NCBI RefSeq assembly: GCF_000023585.1
Contig: NC_012914.1
Location: 5,463,501-5,527,500 of the forward strand
DNA: 64,000 bases
Reading direction: 5' to 3'
Source: Paenibacillus sp. JDR-2
GTDB taxonomy: Bacteria; Bacillota; Bacilli; Paenibacillales; Paenibacillaceae
A program made the translations under genes and the position numbers. Numbering within the stretch: position 1 is the first letter of the stretch; every line of letters starts with the position of its first letter. Positions 49,632 to 57,765 of the stretch are shown in pieces. A model generated the notes under the pieces. The model was not told the DNA's origin and did not search any database. It saw only the letters and a program-made list of their open reading frames with translations.

Positions 49632-49786
49632 CGAAAGTAACGTCCTTACGATCGCTGTTGTTCCCGGATTTCTTCGATTCAAGCCGCGATGCGGTTGAAA
49701 TCCGGGGAACAAAGGCGCACTAAAAGCTTTCTGCAAGAAAGCTGCATCGGAAGCATAAACTACGTTTCTCCAGTACGTTACTTTCG
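49632..49786. repeat. Structured palindromic repeat, copy B
   Basis: Outer arms CGAAAGTAACGT / ACGTTACTTTCG enclose CCTTACGATCGCTGT, an inner inverted repeat TGTTCCCGGATTTC / GAAATCCGGGGAACA, the segment AAAGGCGCAC, an insert with its own AAAGCTTTCT / AGAAAGCT stem, and ACGTTTCTCC before the right arm. Arrangement and segments match copies A and C. Confidence 0.75.
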
Positions 49787-49819
49787 CTCCGCTCACGCCA
49801 GCCAACTCTTCACAAACCA

Positions 49820-49853
49820 AGCCTCACTACACCACTCCTGGTGGGGTGAGGCT
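49820..49853. terminator. Strong hairpin in intergenic repeat region
   Basis: AGCCTCACTACACCA / TGGTGGGGTGAGGCT is a 15-bp stem (one mismatch) with a 4-base loop. No gene ends here and there is no T-run, so it is a repeat-type hairpin rather than an assured terminator. Confidence 0.35.
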
Positions 49854-49905
49854 CTGATGTACAGCCCGGTTTCCTCGGGCAGCAATTTTATCTAGCCCCC
49901 ATTAG

Positions 49906-50098
49906 GCTACGTTGGAGATAGTCCAATGAAAAAGGCCATTAACAGGCTCATTTTGAGTTTACGTTGGATTCCGTCCAGCGTAGTTTTCGATTTTTCCGGA
50001 AAAAGACTTAAATTGGCACATTATACTGGAGCGAATCCAACGTAGAGAGCCTAATCGGCTTTGCAATGCTTTATTGATTGGAGGTAATCCAACGTAGC
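49906..50098. repeat. Nested inverted repeats of a TACGTTGGA motif
   Basis: Outer arms (49906-49927 and 50077-50098, 17 of 22 matching) and inner arms (49958-49978 and 50026-50046, 18 of 21 matching) each carry CTACGTTGGA / TCCAACGTAG. The whole 193-bp block is non-coding and lies between the ytxC and FkbM genes next to copy B. Confidence 0.7.
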
Positions 50099-50111
50099 GC
50101 AGTCGATGGCG

Positions 50112-51131
50112 TTACTCCGTTGGCTGATGGAGATAAGTTTTTTTATGGGTCAGCAGCTTGGGGCTGACGTCGTAGCACAGCTTGATCTCGGGATCATCAA
50201 GAATGGAAAGATTTTTGACAGCGATCATATTAAAGCCATGCGGAGGACCTTCGAGATAAACCCGGTCCGGAGGAATAATTTCCACCGGCTTGCCGGTCAT
50301 ATCTATGTTGGTGTTGTAATCGCGCAAGGCATAGATATGGTAGCCGAAGGATTGCAGGTACTGGACGATGTCGCTTTGATCAAGCCCATTGCTCCAGTCG
50401 ACGTAGTTGCGGTGAACCTCGAAGATGATATTGGGGGCATGATCCGGAGTCAAATTCAATTGACTCTCGGCGCCTTGAAGAACGGTATGCTCCAGCCCTT
50501 CGATATCAAGCAGAATCAGATCCAGGCTGCCAATCTGCTGATGCTTCACGTATGTATCAATGGAAACGGTAGGGAAGACCTCGGCATTCTCGCTGCCGGC
50601 ATGGTCCGTTACCAGCTCCGCATGGGCGAAGGAATCCTCTCCGATCAGCTTCATTCTGGCTTGTTCGTCTTTCCATAAGCCAAGTTGCCACGCGCGTATA
50701 TTATCCAGACCGTTCAGCTCCGCATTATGCTGCAGCATGTAGAACTGGTCCTTGTTGGGCTCAAAGCAATGCACGGTCCCGCCCAACGGCAACATCTCCT
50801 TCGCAACGATCAGCGCCTGATCGCCAAAATAAGCTCCGCCAATCAGCACTTCCTTAACCTCTCGGGAGAAAATCTTCAGCAGCTTGGTCGTCTGCGGCTC
50901 CCATACATGATCGGGACAATCCGGTTCGGCCAGCAGAAAGTCACGCGCTATTTTGGTCCGGTAGTAGAAATCAAAAGTTAGGCCGCATGCGATCTTCTTC
51001 CTCAGAATCGTATTTTCGTCAAAGATAGCATCCAGTATGGGGGCCGTTATTTCTTCCCGCATATTGATACCTTCACGGTGAAGACTGATCTCCATCTGCT
51101 TGATCGCGGCTATTAGTTTCTGCTGGTCCAT
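50112..51131 (-). CDS. FkbM-family methyltransferase
   Basis: A 339-residue SAM-dependent methyltransferase. An N-terminal helical extension (~1-90) precedes the Rossmann core: EVLIGGAYFGDQALIVAKEM (SAM loop), VHCFEPNKDQFYMLQHNAELNG, FPTVSIDTYV, LILLDIEGLEHTVLQGA and IIFEVHR, which are FkbM-family marks. The target is probably a sugar or small-molecule hydroxyl, unknown here. The last ~20 residues extend past the fold. It is downstream of mqnC but separated by a terminator. Confidence 0.88.
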   Translation of the reverse strand: MDQQKLIAAIKQMEISLHREGINMREEITAPILDAIFDENTILRKKIACGLTFDFYYRTKIARDFLLAEPDCPDHVWEPQTTKLLKIFSREVKEVLIGGAYFGDQALIVAKEMLPLGGTVHCFEPNKDQFYMLQHNAELNGLDNIRAWQLGLWKDEQARMKLIGEDSFAHAELVTDHAGSENAEVFPTVSIDTYVKHQQIGSLDLILLDIEGLEHTVLQGAESQLNLTPDHAPNIIFEVHRNYVDWSNGLDQSDIVQYLQSFGYHIYALRDYNTNIDMTGKPVEIIPPDRVYLEGPPHGFNMIAVKNLSILDDPEIKLCYDVSPKLLTHKKTYLHQPTE

Positions 51132-51212
51132 CCTCTACACATCCTTCTTCACATGTCTTGTTCATGGAAAAGAATATGTGACATCAACCTCATTTCATGC
51201 CCGAAATAAAAA

Positions 51213-51248
51213 AAGCATCCAAGCCCCATTAAGCGGGACCGGATGCTT
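51213..51248 (-). terminator. Terminator of mqnC
   Basis: AAGCATCC / GGATGCTT stem with a 20-base loop containing its own CCCC / GGG pairing; the minus strand continues TTTTTTTATTTCGG. Confidence 0.85.
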
Positions 51249-51257
51249 ACATCTTTA

Positions 51258-52397
51258 TTAGTTCTGCATTACAAAGTCTTTCGAAGCGTGCTCGTTGTCA
51301 TCGTACATCTTGAGCGTATTGTATTTCGTATCGCGTTGTGCCGGGATTTTGCCGGACTCGCGGATAAGCTGAAGAATAAGTTCGATGTTAACTTTATGCG
51401 TGGTGCCCGCGGCAGATACGACGTTTTCCTCGATCATCGTGCTGCCGAAGTCATTACAGCCGTACGAAAGCGACTGCTTGCCGATTTCCGGCCCCATGGT
51501 CACCCAGGAAGACTGGAAGTTATCAATATTGTCGAGCATGATGCGGCTGACCGCAACCATCTTCAGATATTCTTCCGGCTTCGACTTCTCGACTTTCTTC
51601 ATATTCGTGTTATCCGGCTGGAACGGCCAGCAGATAAACGCAAGGAAGCCTTTCGAATCATAAGCGTTAGCGATACACTCATCCTGCGCGTCGCGAATGC
51701 GGAGCAGGTGAAGCGCACGCTCTTCCGCGGTCTCGCCAAAGCCGTATACCATCGTTGCCGTGGTGTTCATGCCATGACGGTGCGCAGATTTCATCACGTC
51801 CATCCAATCGGTCCAAGAACCCTTCAAACGGCTGATTTTGCGGCGGGTGCGGTCATCAAGGATCTCGGCGCCGCCGCCCGGCAACGAATCAAGGCCGGCT
51901 TCGTTCAGCTGGCGGATCACCTCGTCGAGCGACAGCCCTTCCGATACTTCCTTCATCTTCTGAATTTCGGCAGGCGAGAAGGAATGCATCGTAATGTCCG
52001 GGAAGTGCTGCTTAATCTCGCGAAGCAGGTCCGTGTAATAGGAGAACGGCAGGTTCGGGTTGGTACCGCCCTGCATCAGAATCTCCGTACCGCCTACATC
52101 GATGGTTTCCTGAATTTTATTAAGTATCGTTTCGTTCGAGAGGACATAACCCTCATTCGAACCCGGCGCGCGGTAAAATGCGCAGAACCGGCAATAGACA
52201 TCGCAAATATTTGTATAGTTGACGTTCCGGCCCACGACAAATGTCGTAATCGGTTCGGGATGGCGTCTCAGCATCAGCTGATTCGCAACCTCGCCCATTT
52301 TTTCAATTTCATCGGATTCAAGCAGCGTTACGCATTCGTCAAACGTAATCCGTTCGCCGAGCAGCGCTTTATCCAAAATCTGGTCCAACGTAGACAT
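51258..52397 (-). CDS. mqnC: Cyclic dehypoxanthinyl futalosine synthase
   Basis: A 379-residue radical SAM enzyme of the futalosine menaquinone pathway. The cluster ligands are Cys65, Cys69 and Cys72 in NICDVYCRFCAFYRAPGS. MQGGTNPNLPFSYYTDLLR, HSFSPAEI and LPGGGAEIL are typical of MqnC rather than MqnE or CofH. Its presence implies the mqn route in place of men genes; other mqn genes are not in the window. GGAGG precedes the start. Confidence 0.95.
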   Translation of the reverse strand: MSTLDQILDKALLGERITFDECVTLLESDEIEKMGEVANQLMLRRHPEPITTFVVGRNVNYTNICDVYCRFCAFYRAPGSNEGYVLSNETILNKIQETIDVGGTEILMQGGTNPNLPFSYYTDLLREIKQHFPDITMHSFSPAEIQKMKEVSEGLSLDEVIRQLNEAGLDSLPGGGAEILDDRTRRKISRLKGSWTDWMDVMKSAHRHGMNTTATMVYGFGETAEERALHLLRIRDAQDECIANAYDSKGFLAFICWPFQPDNTNMKKVEKSKPEEYLKMVAVSRIMLDNIDNFQSSWVTMGPEIGKQSLSYGCNDFGSTMIEENVVSAAGTTHKVNIELILQLIRESGKIPAQRDTKYNTLKMYDDNEHASKDFVMQN

Positions 52398-52492
52398 CGC
52401 AAGACCTCCTTATCTTTCCGTTCTTAATAGCTATCAACTAATCCTATCATATCTCGTTCTTGTCCGTCATCTTTCGTATGTTACGGAAAAAC

Positions 52493-52525
52493 GAAAAAAC
52501 ACGGTCTGTCGCACGCGACAGCCGC
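52493..52525 (-). terminator. Terminator of met operon
   Basis: CTGTCG / CGACAG stem extended by CGG / CCG, followed on the minus strand by TGTTTTTTCG. Confidence 0.75.
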
Positions 52526-52549
52526 ATTTTTCGCTTATTTTGAACAAAA

Positions 52550-53722
52550 TTATCCGCGCAGGGCTGCGTCCAGATCCGCGATCAGATCCTCGATATCTTC
52601 GAGTCCTACCGAGTAACGAACGAGACCGTCCGTAATTCCCCGCTCGTAGCGAACTTCTCTCGGCATTGCCGCATGCGACATTTTGGCCGGGTAAGATAAA
52701 ATACTTTCCACCGCGCCAAGGCTAACCGCAACGAGCGGCAGCTGAACGCGGCTTAGAAGCGACGCAGCGCTCTCGCCGCTGCCTACGTCGAAGGACACAA
52801 CAGCTCCGTAGCCCTTCGATTGCTTCTCGTGAATGTCACGGCCCGGATGATCTTCAAGACCGGGGTAGAACACTCTCGTAACCGCCGGATGATCATTCAG
52901 CCATTCCGCCAATCTGCGGGCACTTCGTTCGCTATGCTCCATGCGGGCTTGCAGCGTCTTCATACCGCGCATCAGCAGCCAGCTCTCGTGAGCGCTCAGA
53001 ACCGCGCCAAGGCCGTTCTGAAGCTGATACAGCCGGCGTCCGAGCGCTTCGTCATTTGTTACGGCCAGTCCAGCCAGCACGTCGCTATGACCGCTCAGGA
53101 ACTTCGTAGCGCTATGAAGCACAATGTCTACGCCAAGCTCAAACGGACGCTGGTGGTAAGGCGTCATAAACGTATTGTCGAGCATTGTCAGGAGGCCGTT
53201 TTCTTTTGCCCAGCCCGTTACCCGCGCGATGTCCGTGATCTTGAGCGTAGGGTTGGACGGCGTCTCCATAAACACGGCTTTCGTGTTCGGTTTAATCGCG
53301 TCTTTCACCTGATCGAAATCCGTCATGTCCACAAACGTGGTTTCAATATTGAAACGGGTCAGCACAGCCGTAAGCAAACGGTATGTACCGCCGTACACGT
53401 CCTCCGTTACGATCACATGATCGCCTGCGGACAGCAGCATAAACGCCGTCGAGATCGCCGCCATGCCGGAAGCGAAAGCGAAACCGCGGGTACCGCCTTC
53501 CAGCAAAGCGATATAGTTTTCGAGCGCTTCGCGGGTCGGGTTGCCCGAACGGCTGTAATCATGATGCGGCGGATTTTGAATATCCGCCTGATGGAAGGTT
53601 GACGCTTGGAAAATCGGCGCACTGGATGCGCCGGTTTGTTCATCAATTTCGGCGCCGAAATGAAGCAGCTTTGTCGCAAAGCTGCGTCCGGCGATTTTTT
53701 CGGGATTATGTCTGTCGCTCAT
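52550..53722 (-). CDS. metC: Cystathionine beta-lyase-like trans-sulfuration enzyme
   Basis: A 390-residue PLP enzyme of the Cys/Met family; SRSGNPTREALEN and MAAISTAFMLLSAGDHVI open it, and LHSATKFLSGHSDVLAG holds the PLP Lys. It follows the metI-like gene by five bases, as metC follows metI in Bacillus subtilis, and has the same length as MetC (390), which cleaves cystathionine to homocysteine. Sequence alone cannot exclude cystathionine gamma-lyase or O-acetylhomoserine sulfhydrylase specificity. Confidence 0.87.
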   Translation of the reverse strand: MSDRHNPEKIAGRSFATKLLHFGAEIDEQTGASSAPIFQASTFHQADIQNPPHHDYSRSGNPTREALENYIALLEGGTRGFAFASGMAAISTAFMLLSAGDHVIVTEDVYGGTYRLLTAVLTRFNIETTFVDMTDFDQVKDAIKPNTKAVFMETPSNPTLKITDIARVTGWAKENGLLTMLDNTFMTPYHQRPFELGVDIVLHSATKFLSGHSDVLAGLAVTNDEALGRRLYQLQNGLGAVLSAHESWLLMRGMKTLQARMEHSERSARRLAEWLNDHPAVTRVFYPGLEDHPGRDIHEKQSKGYGAVVSFDVGSGESAASLLSRVQLPLVAVSLGAVESILSYPAKMSHAAMPREVRYERGITDGLVRYSVGLEDIEDLIADLDAALRG

Positions 53723-53727
53723 GACAT

Positions 53728-54888
53728 TTAAGCCCCCTCGATTTCGCGTTTTGCCGCAGCTAAAGCCTGATCGAGATCGGCAATCAAATCATCGGCATGC
53801 TCGATTCCTACCGAGAAACGAAGGAGACGGTCGTCGACGCCGATCTTCTGACGAATTTCCGCCGGAATATCCGCATGCGTCTGAACAGCCGGATATGTCA
53901 TAAGCGACTCTACGCCGCCAAGGCTTTCCGCAAACGCGATCAGCTGGATATGACGGAGGATTGGCTCTACGTAACGGGCATCCTTCAGACGGAAGGAGAA
54001 AATGCCGGTATTGCCCGAAGATTGCTTGTTCTGCACATCATGACCCGGATGGTGTGGAAGCGCGGGATAATAGACATCCTCAATCGCCTCGTGCTCCAGC
54101 AGAAAATTCGCAATAGCCGTTGCGTTGAGCTGATGGCGTTCCATGCGAAGCGCCAGCGTCTTCATGCCGCGCATCAGAAGCCAGGAGTCCTGCGGTCCAA
54201 GAACGGCGCCAAGCGAGTTGTGCAGGAAAGCTATTTGCTCGGAGAGCTCTTTGCCTTTCGTTACGATCAGACCGGCAAGCACGTCATTGTGACCGCCCAA
54301 ATATTTGGTTGCGCTGTGGACTACGATGTCCGCGCCAAGCTCAATAGGACGCTGGAAGAACGGAGTAAGCAGCGTATTATCTACAATAGTAAGAAGTCCT
54401 TTGGACTTCGCCCAAGCGGATACCCGCTCCAGGTCGGTAATCATCATCAGCGGATTCGTTGGCGTCTCGATCAGAACCGCCTTCGTATTGGGCTGGAGCA
54501 GCTCGGACATGCCGTCAAGATCGTTGGTATCTACATACGAAGCCGTAACGCCGTATCTGGACATGATTTTTTCAAGCAAACGGTATGTGCCGCCATACAA
54601 ATCAAGCGAGACGATCAGATGGTCGCCTTGGCTGAACAAAGCGAAGATCGTTGTCAGAGCGGCCATACCGGAACTACAGGCAAACCCTGCGTCACCGGAT
54701 TCGAGCTGAGCCGCCGCTTCTTCCAGAACGGTACGCGTCGGACTTTTGGTGCGGGCATAATCAAAGCCAGTGCTTTGGCCAAGCTTAGGATGGCGGAACG
54801 CCGTTGCTTGATAAATCGGGAAGCTTACCGCACCCGTTACAGGCTCCTTCTCGGAACCGATATGCGCAAGATGACTTTCAATTTTCAT
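53728..54888 (-). CDS. metI: Cystathionine gamma-synthase / O-acetylhomoserine thiolyase
   Basis: A 386-residue PLP enzyme: YARTKSPTRTVLEEAAAQLE, CSSGMAALTTIFALFSQGDHLI, VHSATKYLGGHNDVLAGLI (PLP Lys) and GGVESLMTYPAVQTHADIP, typical of MetI-type cystathionine gamma-synthases. It joins an activated homoserine to cysteine. Order metA-metI-metC with gaps of 45 and 5 bases, one S-box upstream, indicates an operon. Confidence 0.9.
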   Translation of the reverse strand: MKIESHLAHIGSEKEPVTGAVSFPIYQATAFRHPKLGQSTGFDYARTKSPTRTVLEEAAAQLESGDAGFACSSGMAALTTIFALFSQGDHLIVSLDLYGGTYRLLEKIMSRYGVTASYVDTNDLDGMSELLQPNTKAVLIETPTNPLMMITDLERVSAWAKSKGLLTIVDNTLLTPFFQRPIELGADIVVHSATKYLGGHNDVLAGLIVTKGKELSEQIAFLHNSLGAVLGPQDSWLLMRGMKTLALRMERHQLNATAIANFLLEHEAIEDVYYPALPHHPGHDVQNKQSSGNTGIFSFRLKDARYVEPILRHIQLIAFAESLGGVESLMTYPAVQTHADIPAEIRQKIGVDDRLLRFSVGIEHADDLIADLDQALAAAKREIEGA

Positions 54889-54933
54889 AAAGTTCGTCCG
54901 TCTCCTTCGTCTTCGTCATGTCTAATTTATTAT

Positions 54934-55851
54934 TTAGATACCGGCGCCCAAATCATAAGGCGTTTGTTGGTATACATAATAGTTCAACCAGTTCGAGAAC
55001 AGCAAGTTCGCATGGGAGCGCCATGTCGAATAAGGGAGTTTTTCCGGATTATCTCCCGGGAAATAGTTCTTCGGAAGCTCAATCTCCAGCCCTTTTGCTT
55101 TATCCCGGTCATACTCGTATTTCAGCGATAGCGGATCGTATTCCGAATGCCCGCTGACGAAAATTTGTCTGCCGTCCTTGGAAGCTACAATATATACGCC
55201 GGAATCTTCGGACTCGGACAAAATATCCAGATCCCCGATATTCTCGATATCCTCGCGGCGAACTTCGGTATGGCGGGACTGAGGGACAAAGAACATTTCG
55301 TCAAAGCCGCGGAGCAGATTGACGTTCTGCTTCTCGGTTGTATGCGGGAACACCCCGAAGATCTTTTTGTCCAGTTCGTATTTCGGTACGCCGTAGTGGT
55401 GGTACAAGCCGGCCTGCGAGGCCCAACAAATATGGAAGGTCGAAGTCACCTGACGCCTGCTCCAATCCATAATGTCCTTCAGCTCTTCCCAATAATTCAC
55501 GTCCTCGAAGTTCAGATGCTCGACCGGAGCGCCAGTAATAACAAGACCGTCATAATACTGGTCCTTAATGTCATCGAAAGTTTTGTAGAACGATTCCAGA
55601 TGCTCGTGCGACGTGTTTTTGGACGTATGGGTCTTCGGATGCAGCAGTACAATCTCCACCTGCAGCGGCGTATTGCCAATCAGGCGAAGAAGCTGCGTTT
55701 CCGTCGTTTCCTTGGTCGGCATCAAGTTCAAAATGGCAATCCGTAATGGACGGATGTCTTGATGGAAAGCGGTGCTTTCATCCATAACGAAAATGTTCTC
55801 ATTGTTCAAAATCTCTTTGGCTGGTAAAGAATCAGGTACTTTAATCGGCAT
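54934..55851 (-). CDS. metA: Homoserine O-acyltransferase (MetA type)
   Basis: A 305-residue MetA-type acyltransferase. RIAILNLMPTKETTETQLLRLIGNTPLQVE opens it, LVITGAPVEHLNFEDVNYWEEL follows, and CWASQAGLYHHYG contains the nucleophile Cys. In Bacillota such enzymes usually use acetyl-CoA despite the succinyltransferase family name. It is the first gene after the S-box, with GGAGTGAATCG before the start. Confidence 0.95.
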   Translation of the reverse strand: MPIKVPDSLPAKEILNNENIFVMDESTAFHQDIRPLRIAILNLMPTKETTETQLLRLIGNTPLQVEIVLLHPKTHTSKNTSHEHLESFYKTFDDIKDQYYDGLVITGAPVEHLNFEDVNYWEELKDIMDWSRRQVTSTFHICWASQAGLYHHYGVPKYELDKKIFGVFPHTTEKQNVNLLRGFDEMFFVPQSRHTEVRREDIENIGDLDILSESEDSGVYIVASKDGRQIFVSGHSEYDPLSLKYEYDRDKAKGLEIELPKNYFPGDNPEKLPYSTWRSHANLLFSNWLNYYVYQQTPYDLGAGI

Positions 55852-55889
55852 TGCGATTCACTCCTTTGCTTCGATATCGGCCTTCTCAA

Positions 55890-56057
55890 CGCAAAAAAGA
55901 CCCTTTCTGCCGTGAGAAAAGGTCGTGCGCTCATCAAAAAAAGAGCTCTCGCCTCCCTCATCTCTCAGAAACTAATGTTTCCGCAAGAATTAGCACCGTG
56001 CTTACGCCGGTTGCCGGGCTTCATCGGGCTAGTCCCTCCGCCTGCTCTTGATAAGAA
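55890..56057 (-). promoter_or_regulatory. SAM-I (S-box) riboswitch before metA
   Basis: On the minus strand, from 56055: TTATCAAGAG, GGCGGAGGGA, then the core segments AGCCC-GATGAAGCCCGGCAACC and GGTGCTAATTC, then GAGAGATGAG. An intrinsic terminator (GACCTTTTCT / AGAAAGGGTC, T-run) is at 55899-55924. High SAM should end transcription before metA-metI-metC. Confidence 0.95.
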
Positions 56058-56277
56058 AGTGGTTCTATTCGGTTGTCGAAATCCAATTCTATTGTTAACT
56101 TTAATGGATTCTGCCATTCGCGTCAAGGACGTTATTGACATATGCTGTAGAAGGCTTTTTTTGAAGGCGGTCGGCCTATTTTTCCGCTTGAATGTAAAGT
56201 GTATGGGGGAGTATACTAGACAAGGATTAAAAGCCTATTTTTCATGAAGAATAAAGGATAAAGGAGTGCAAACAGAC

Positions 56278-56364
56278 ATGGAAGGCGATCGACCTAAGCC
56301 TGACAACAACCGAATACGGCAGCTGCCGGATCTATCGTTGCTCAAGCGGGCGTTTGCGTTTTAA
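56278..56364 (+). CDS. Candidate 28-aa leader peptide upstream of corA
   Basis: A 28-codon frame, MEGDRPKPDNNRIRQLPDLS..., starts 11 bases after AAAGGAG and ends 55 bases before the corA start. Its N-terminus alternates acidic residues and prolines, as in the enterobacterial Mg2+-sensing leader MgtL, where such residues destabilise ribosomes when Mg2+ is low. The C-terminal half is basic/hydrophobic. Whether it is translated or regulatory is inference; the ribosome site and clean frame support it. Confidence 0.5.
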   Translation: MEGDRPKPDNNRIRQLPDLSLLKRAFAF

Positions 56365-56419
56365 GTCCGTTCTTTTGCCCGTTCATCCGGCAGCTCGTCA
56401 CAAGAGAGGAGAAGCTCGG

Positions 56420-57355
56420 ATGAAAATTCGTCATGTAAACAACGGGTTATTTACCCATATCGAAGACATTAATGAAACGCTGGTTCCGGCAGCGGAAGGC
56501 TTCTATTGGATTGATGCCGACGTGGAAGACCTCGCTATCCTGCAGCCGCTGTTTGGCATGCATGATCTGGCCGTCGAAGACTGCCTGAGCGAAGAAGAGC
56601 AGCGTCCGAAAATCGAAATTTATGAAAACCAATATTTTATTGTAATTAACAGTATCCGGTTCGATGACGAGGAAATTTTCCTCCGTGCGCTGAATATTTT
56701 TCTAGGCCGTCATTATATTATTACGATTACGAAGCAAAAGCTGAACGAGCTGCGCACGCTGAAACCCGTTCTGTGGGAACAGGAAGTTAACCGGCCGGAC
56801 TATTTCTTATACCATCTCGTCGACATCGTGGTCGACAATTACTTCCTCGTAGGCGACCGGATCGACAACCGGATCGAGATGCTGGAAGAAGATATATTAA
56901 TGAATACGAAAAAAACGCATCTAAACGAAATCATCGGTCTGCGCGGCGAAATTTTGTGGCTGAAGAAAGTGCTCGGCCCGCAAAAGGACCTCATCGCCAC
57001 GCTGAACAAGCGGGATTTGAAACTGATCGACGACCAGCTGCAAAAGTACTTCAGCGACATCTACGAGAATGCCGTGAAGATCGCCGAGTCCTTCGATACG
57101 TACCGAGAGCTCATGGGCAACTTACGAGAAGCTTATCAGTCGACCATCTCCGCCCGGGCGAACGAAATCATGCGCGTGTTTACCGCGATGACCACGATCT
57201 TCATGCCGCTGACCTTTATAACCGGGATTTACGGGATGAACTTCGACTTTATCCCCGGAATGCATGTGCGCGGCGGATCGATCATTCTGCTTGGCATCAT
57301 GCTCGCGTTAGGAGTAGGAATGCTTGTTGTGTTTAGGAAGAAAAAATGGTTATGA
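56420..57355 (+). CDS. corA: CorA-type magnesium transporter
   Basis: A 311-residue CorA channel: cytoplasmic funnel with WIDADVEDLAILQPLFGMHDLAVEDCLSEEE-type opening (seen in segments), long stalk helices (NRIEMLEEDIL..., QSTISARANEIMRVFTAM), TM1 with the YGMNF selectivity motif and TM2 ending KKKWL. It carries Mg2+ and possibly other divalents. The start at 56420 is chosen for AGAGGAG eight bases upstream; the longer in-frame extension overlaps the leader peptide. Confidence 0.93.
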   Translation: MKIRHVNNGLFTHIEDINETLVPAAEGFYWIDADVEDLAILQPLFGMHDLAVEDCLSEEEQRPKIEIYENQYFIVINSIRFDDEEIFLRALNIFLGRHYIITITKQKLNELRTLKPVLWEQEVNRPDYFLYHLVDIVVDNYFLVGDRIDNRIEMLEEDILMNTKKTHLNEIIGLRGEILWLKKVLGPQKDLIATLNKRDLKLIDDQLQKYFSDIYENAVKIAESFDTYRELMGNLREAYQSTISARANEIMRVFTAMTTIFMPLTFITGIYGMNFDFIPGMHVRGGSIILLGIMLALGVGMLVVFRKKKWL

Positions 57356-57437
57356 GTGGGGAGCCGCCCTGGTGTTGGGGCGGCTTTTTGCTGTCCGCTT
57401 TGTGGCGGGGGCGGTCGGGTCGGTGTGCTTCGGGGAC

Positions 57438-57549
57438 GGGGGAGATCTCCTTTCAGCCGCTGTTGTCTACACTTTGCCTGAATGAGTGTTCCAAGGTGGC
57501 AAAGTGTAGACAAAGGCGGACGCTCCGCTCTTCAATGGAGATCTCCCCC
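57438..57549. repeat. Structured palindromic repeat, copy C
   Basis: Outer arms GGGGGAGATCTCC / GGAGATCTCCCCC, perfect 13 bp and extended imperfectly by ~30 bp of GC-rich sequence on each side (GGGGCGGTCGGG on the left mirrored on the right). Inside are CCGCTGTT, inner arms GTCTACACTTTGCC / GGCAAAGTGTAGAC and AAAGGCGGACGCTCCGCTC, the same framework as copies A and B. It lies between corA and cysK. Confidence 0.78.
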
Positions 57550-57680
57550 TTACCCCTGCGCCCCTCCCCGACCGCCCCGCGCTCCCAGCACCGCCGCCCA
57601 CAACCCCTGGCGGCTCTTGGGGGTGGAGCCGATAAGGTGGGCTCAGGTGCTGCGCACGAGCCCGACTTAACAATAAGCAC

Positions 57681-57705
57681 GATAAGACCCTGGCAGGGTC
57701 TTATC
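57681..57705. terminator. Hairpin 2 downstream of cysK
   Basis: GATAAGACCCTG / CAGGGTCTTATC, almost loop-less stem of 12 bp. Confidence 0.6.
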
Positions 57706-57728
57706 ACAGCCACTTCAACCCCCTTAAA

Positions 57729-57761
57729 GCACAATAAGACCCTCGCGGGGTCTTATTGTGC
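57729..57761 (-). terminator. Hairpin 1 downstream of cysK
   Basis: GCACAATAAGACCC / GGGTCTTATTGTGC, a 14-bp stem starting five bases after the cysK stop. It shares ATAAGACCC with the following hairpin 24-50 bases away. Confidence 0.7.
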
Positions 57762-57765
57762 CATA

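Noticed and set aside
51243..55131. Long open frames (about 260-440 codons) antisense to mqnC, metC and metI
   Set aside because: They mirror well-defined genes on the opposite strand, have no ribosome sites and translate to Arg/His-rich sequence without domains.
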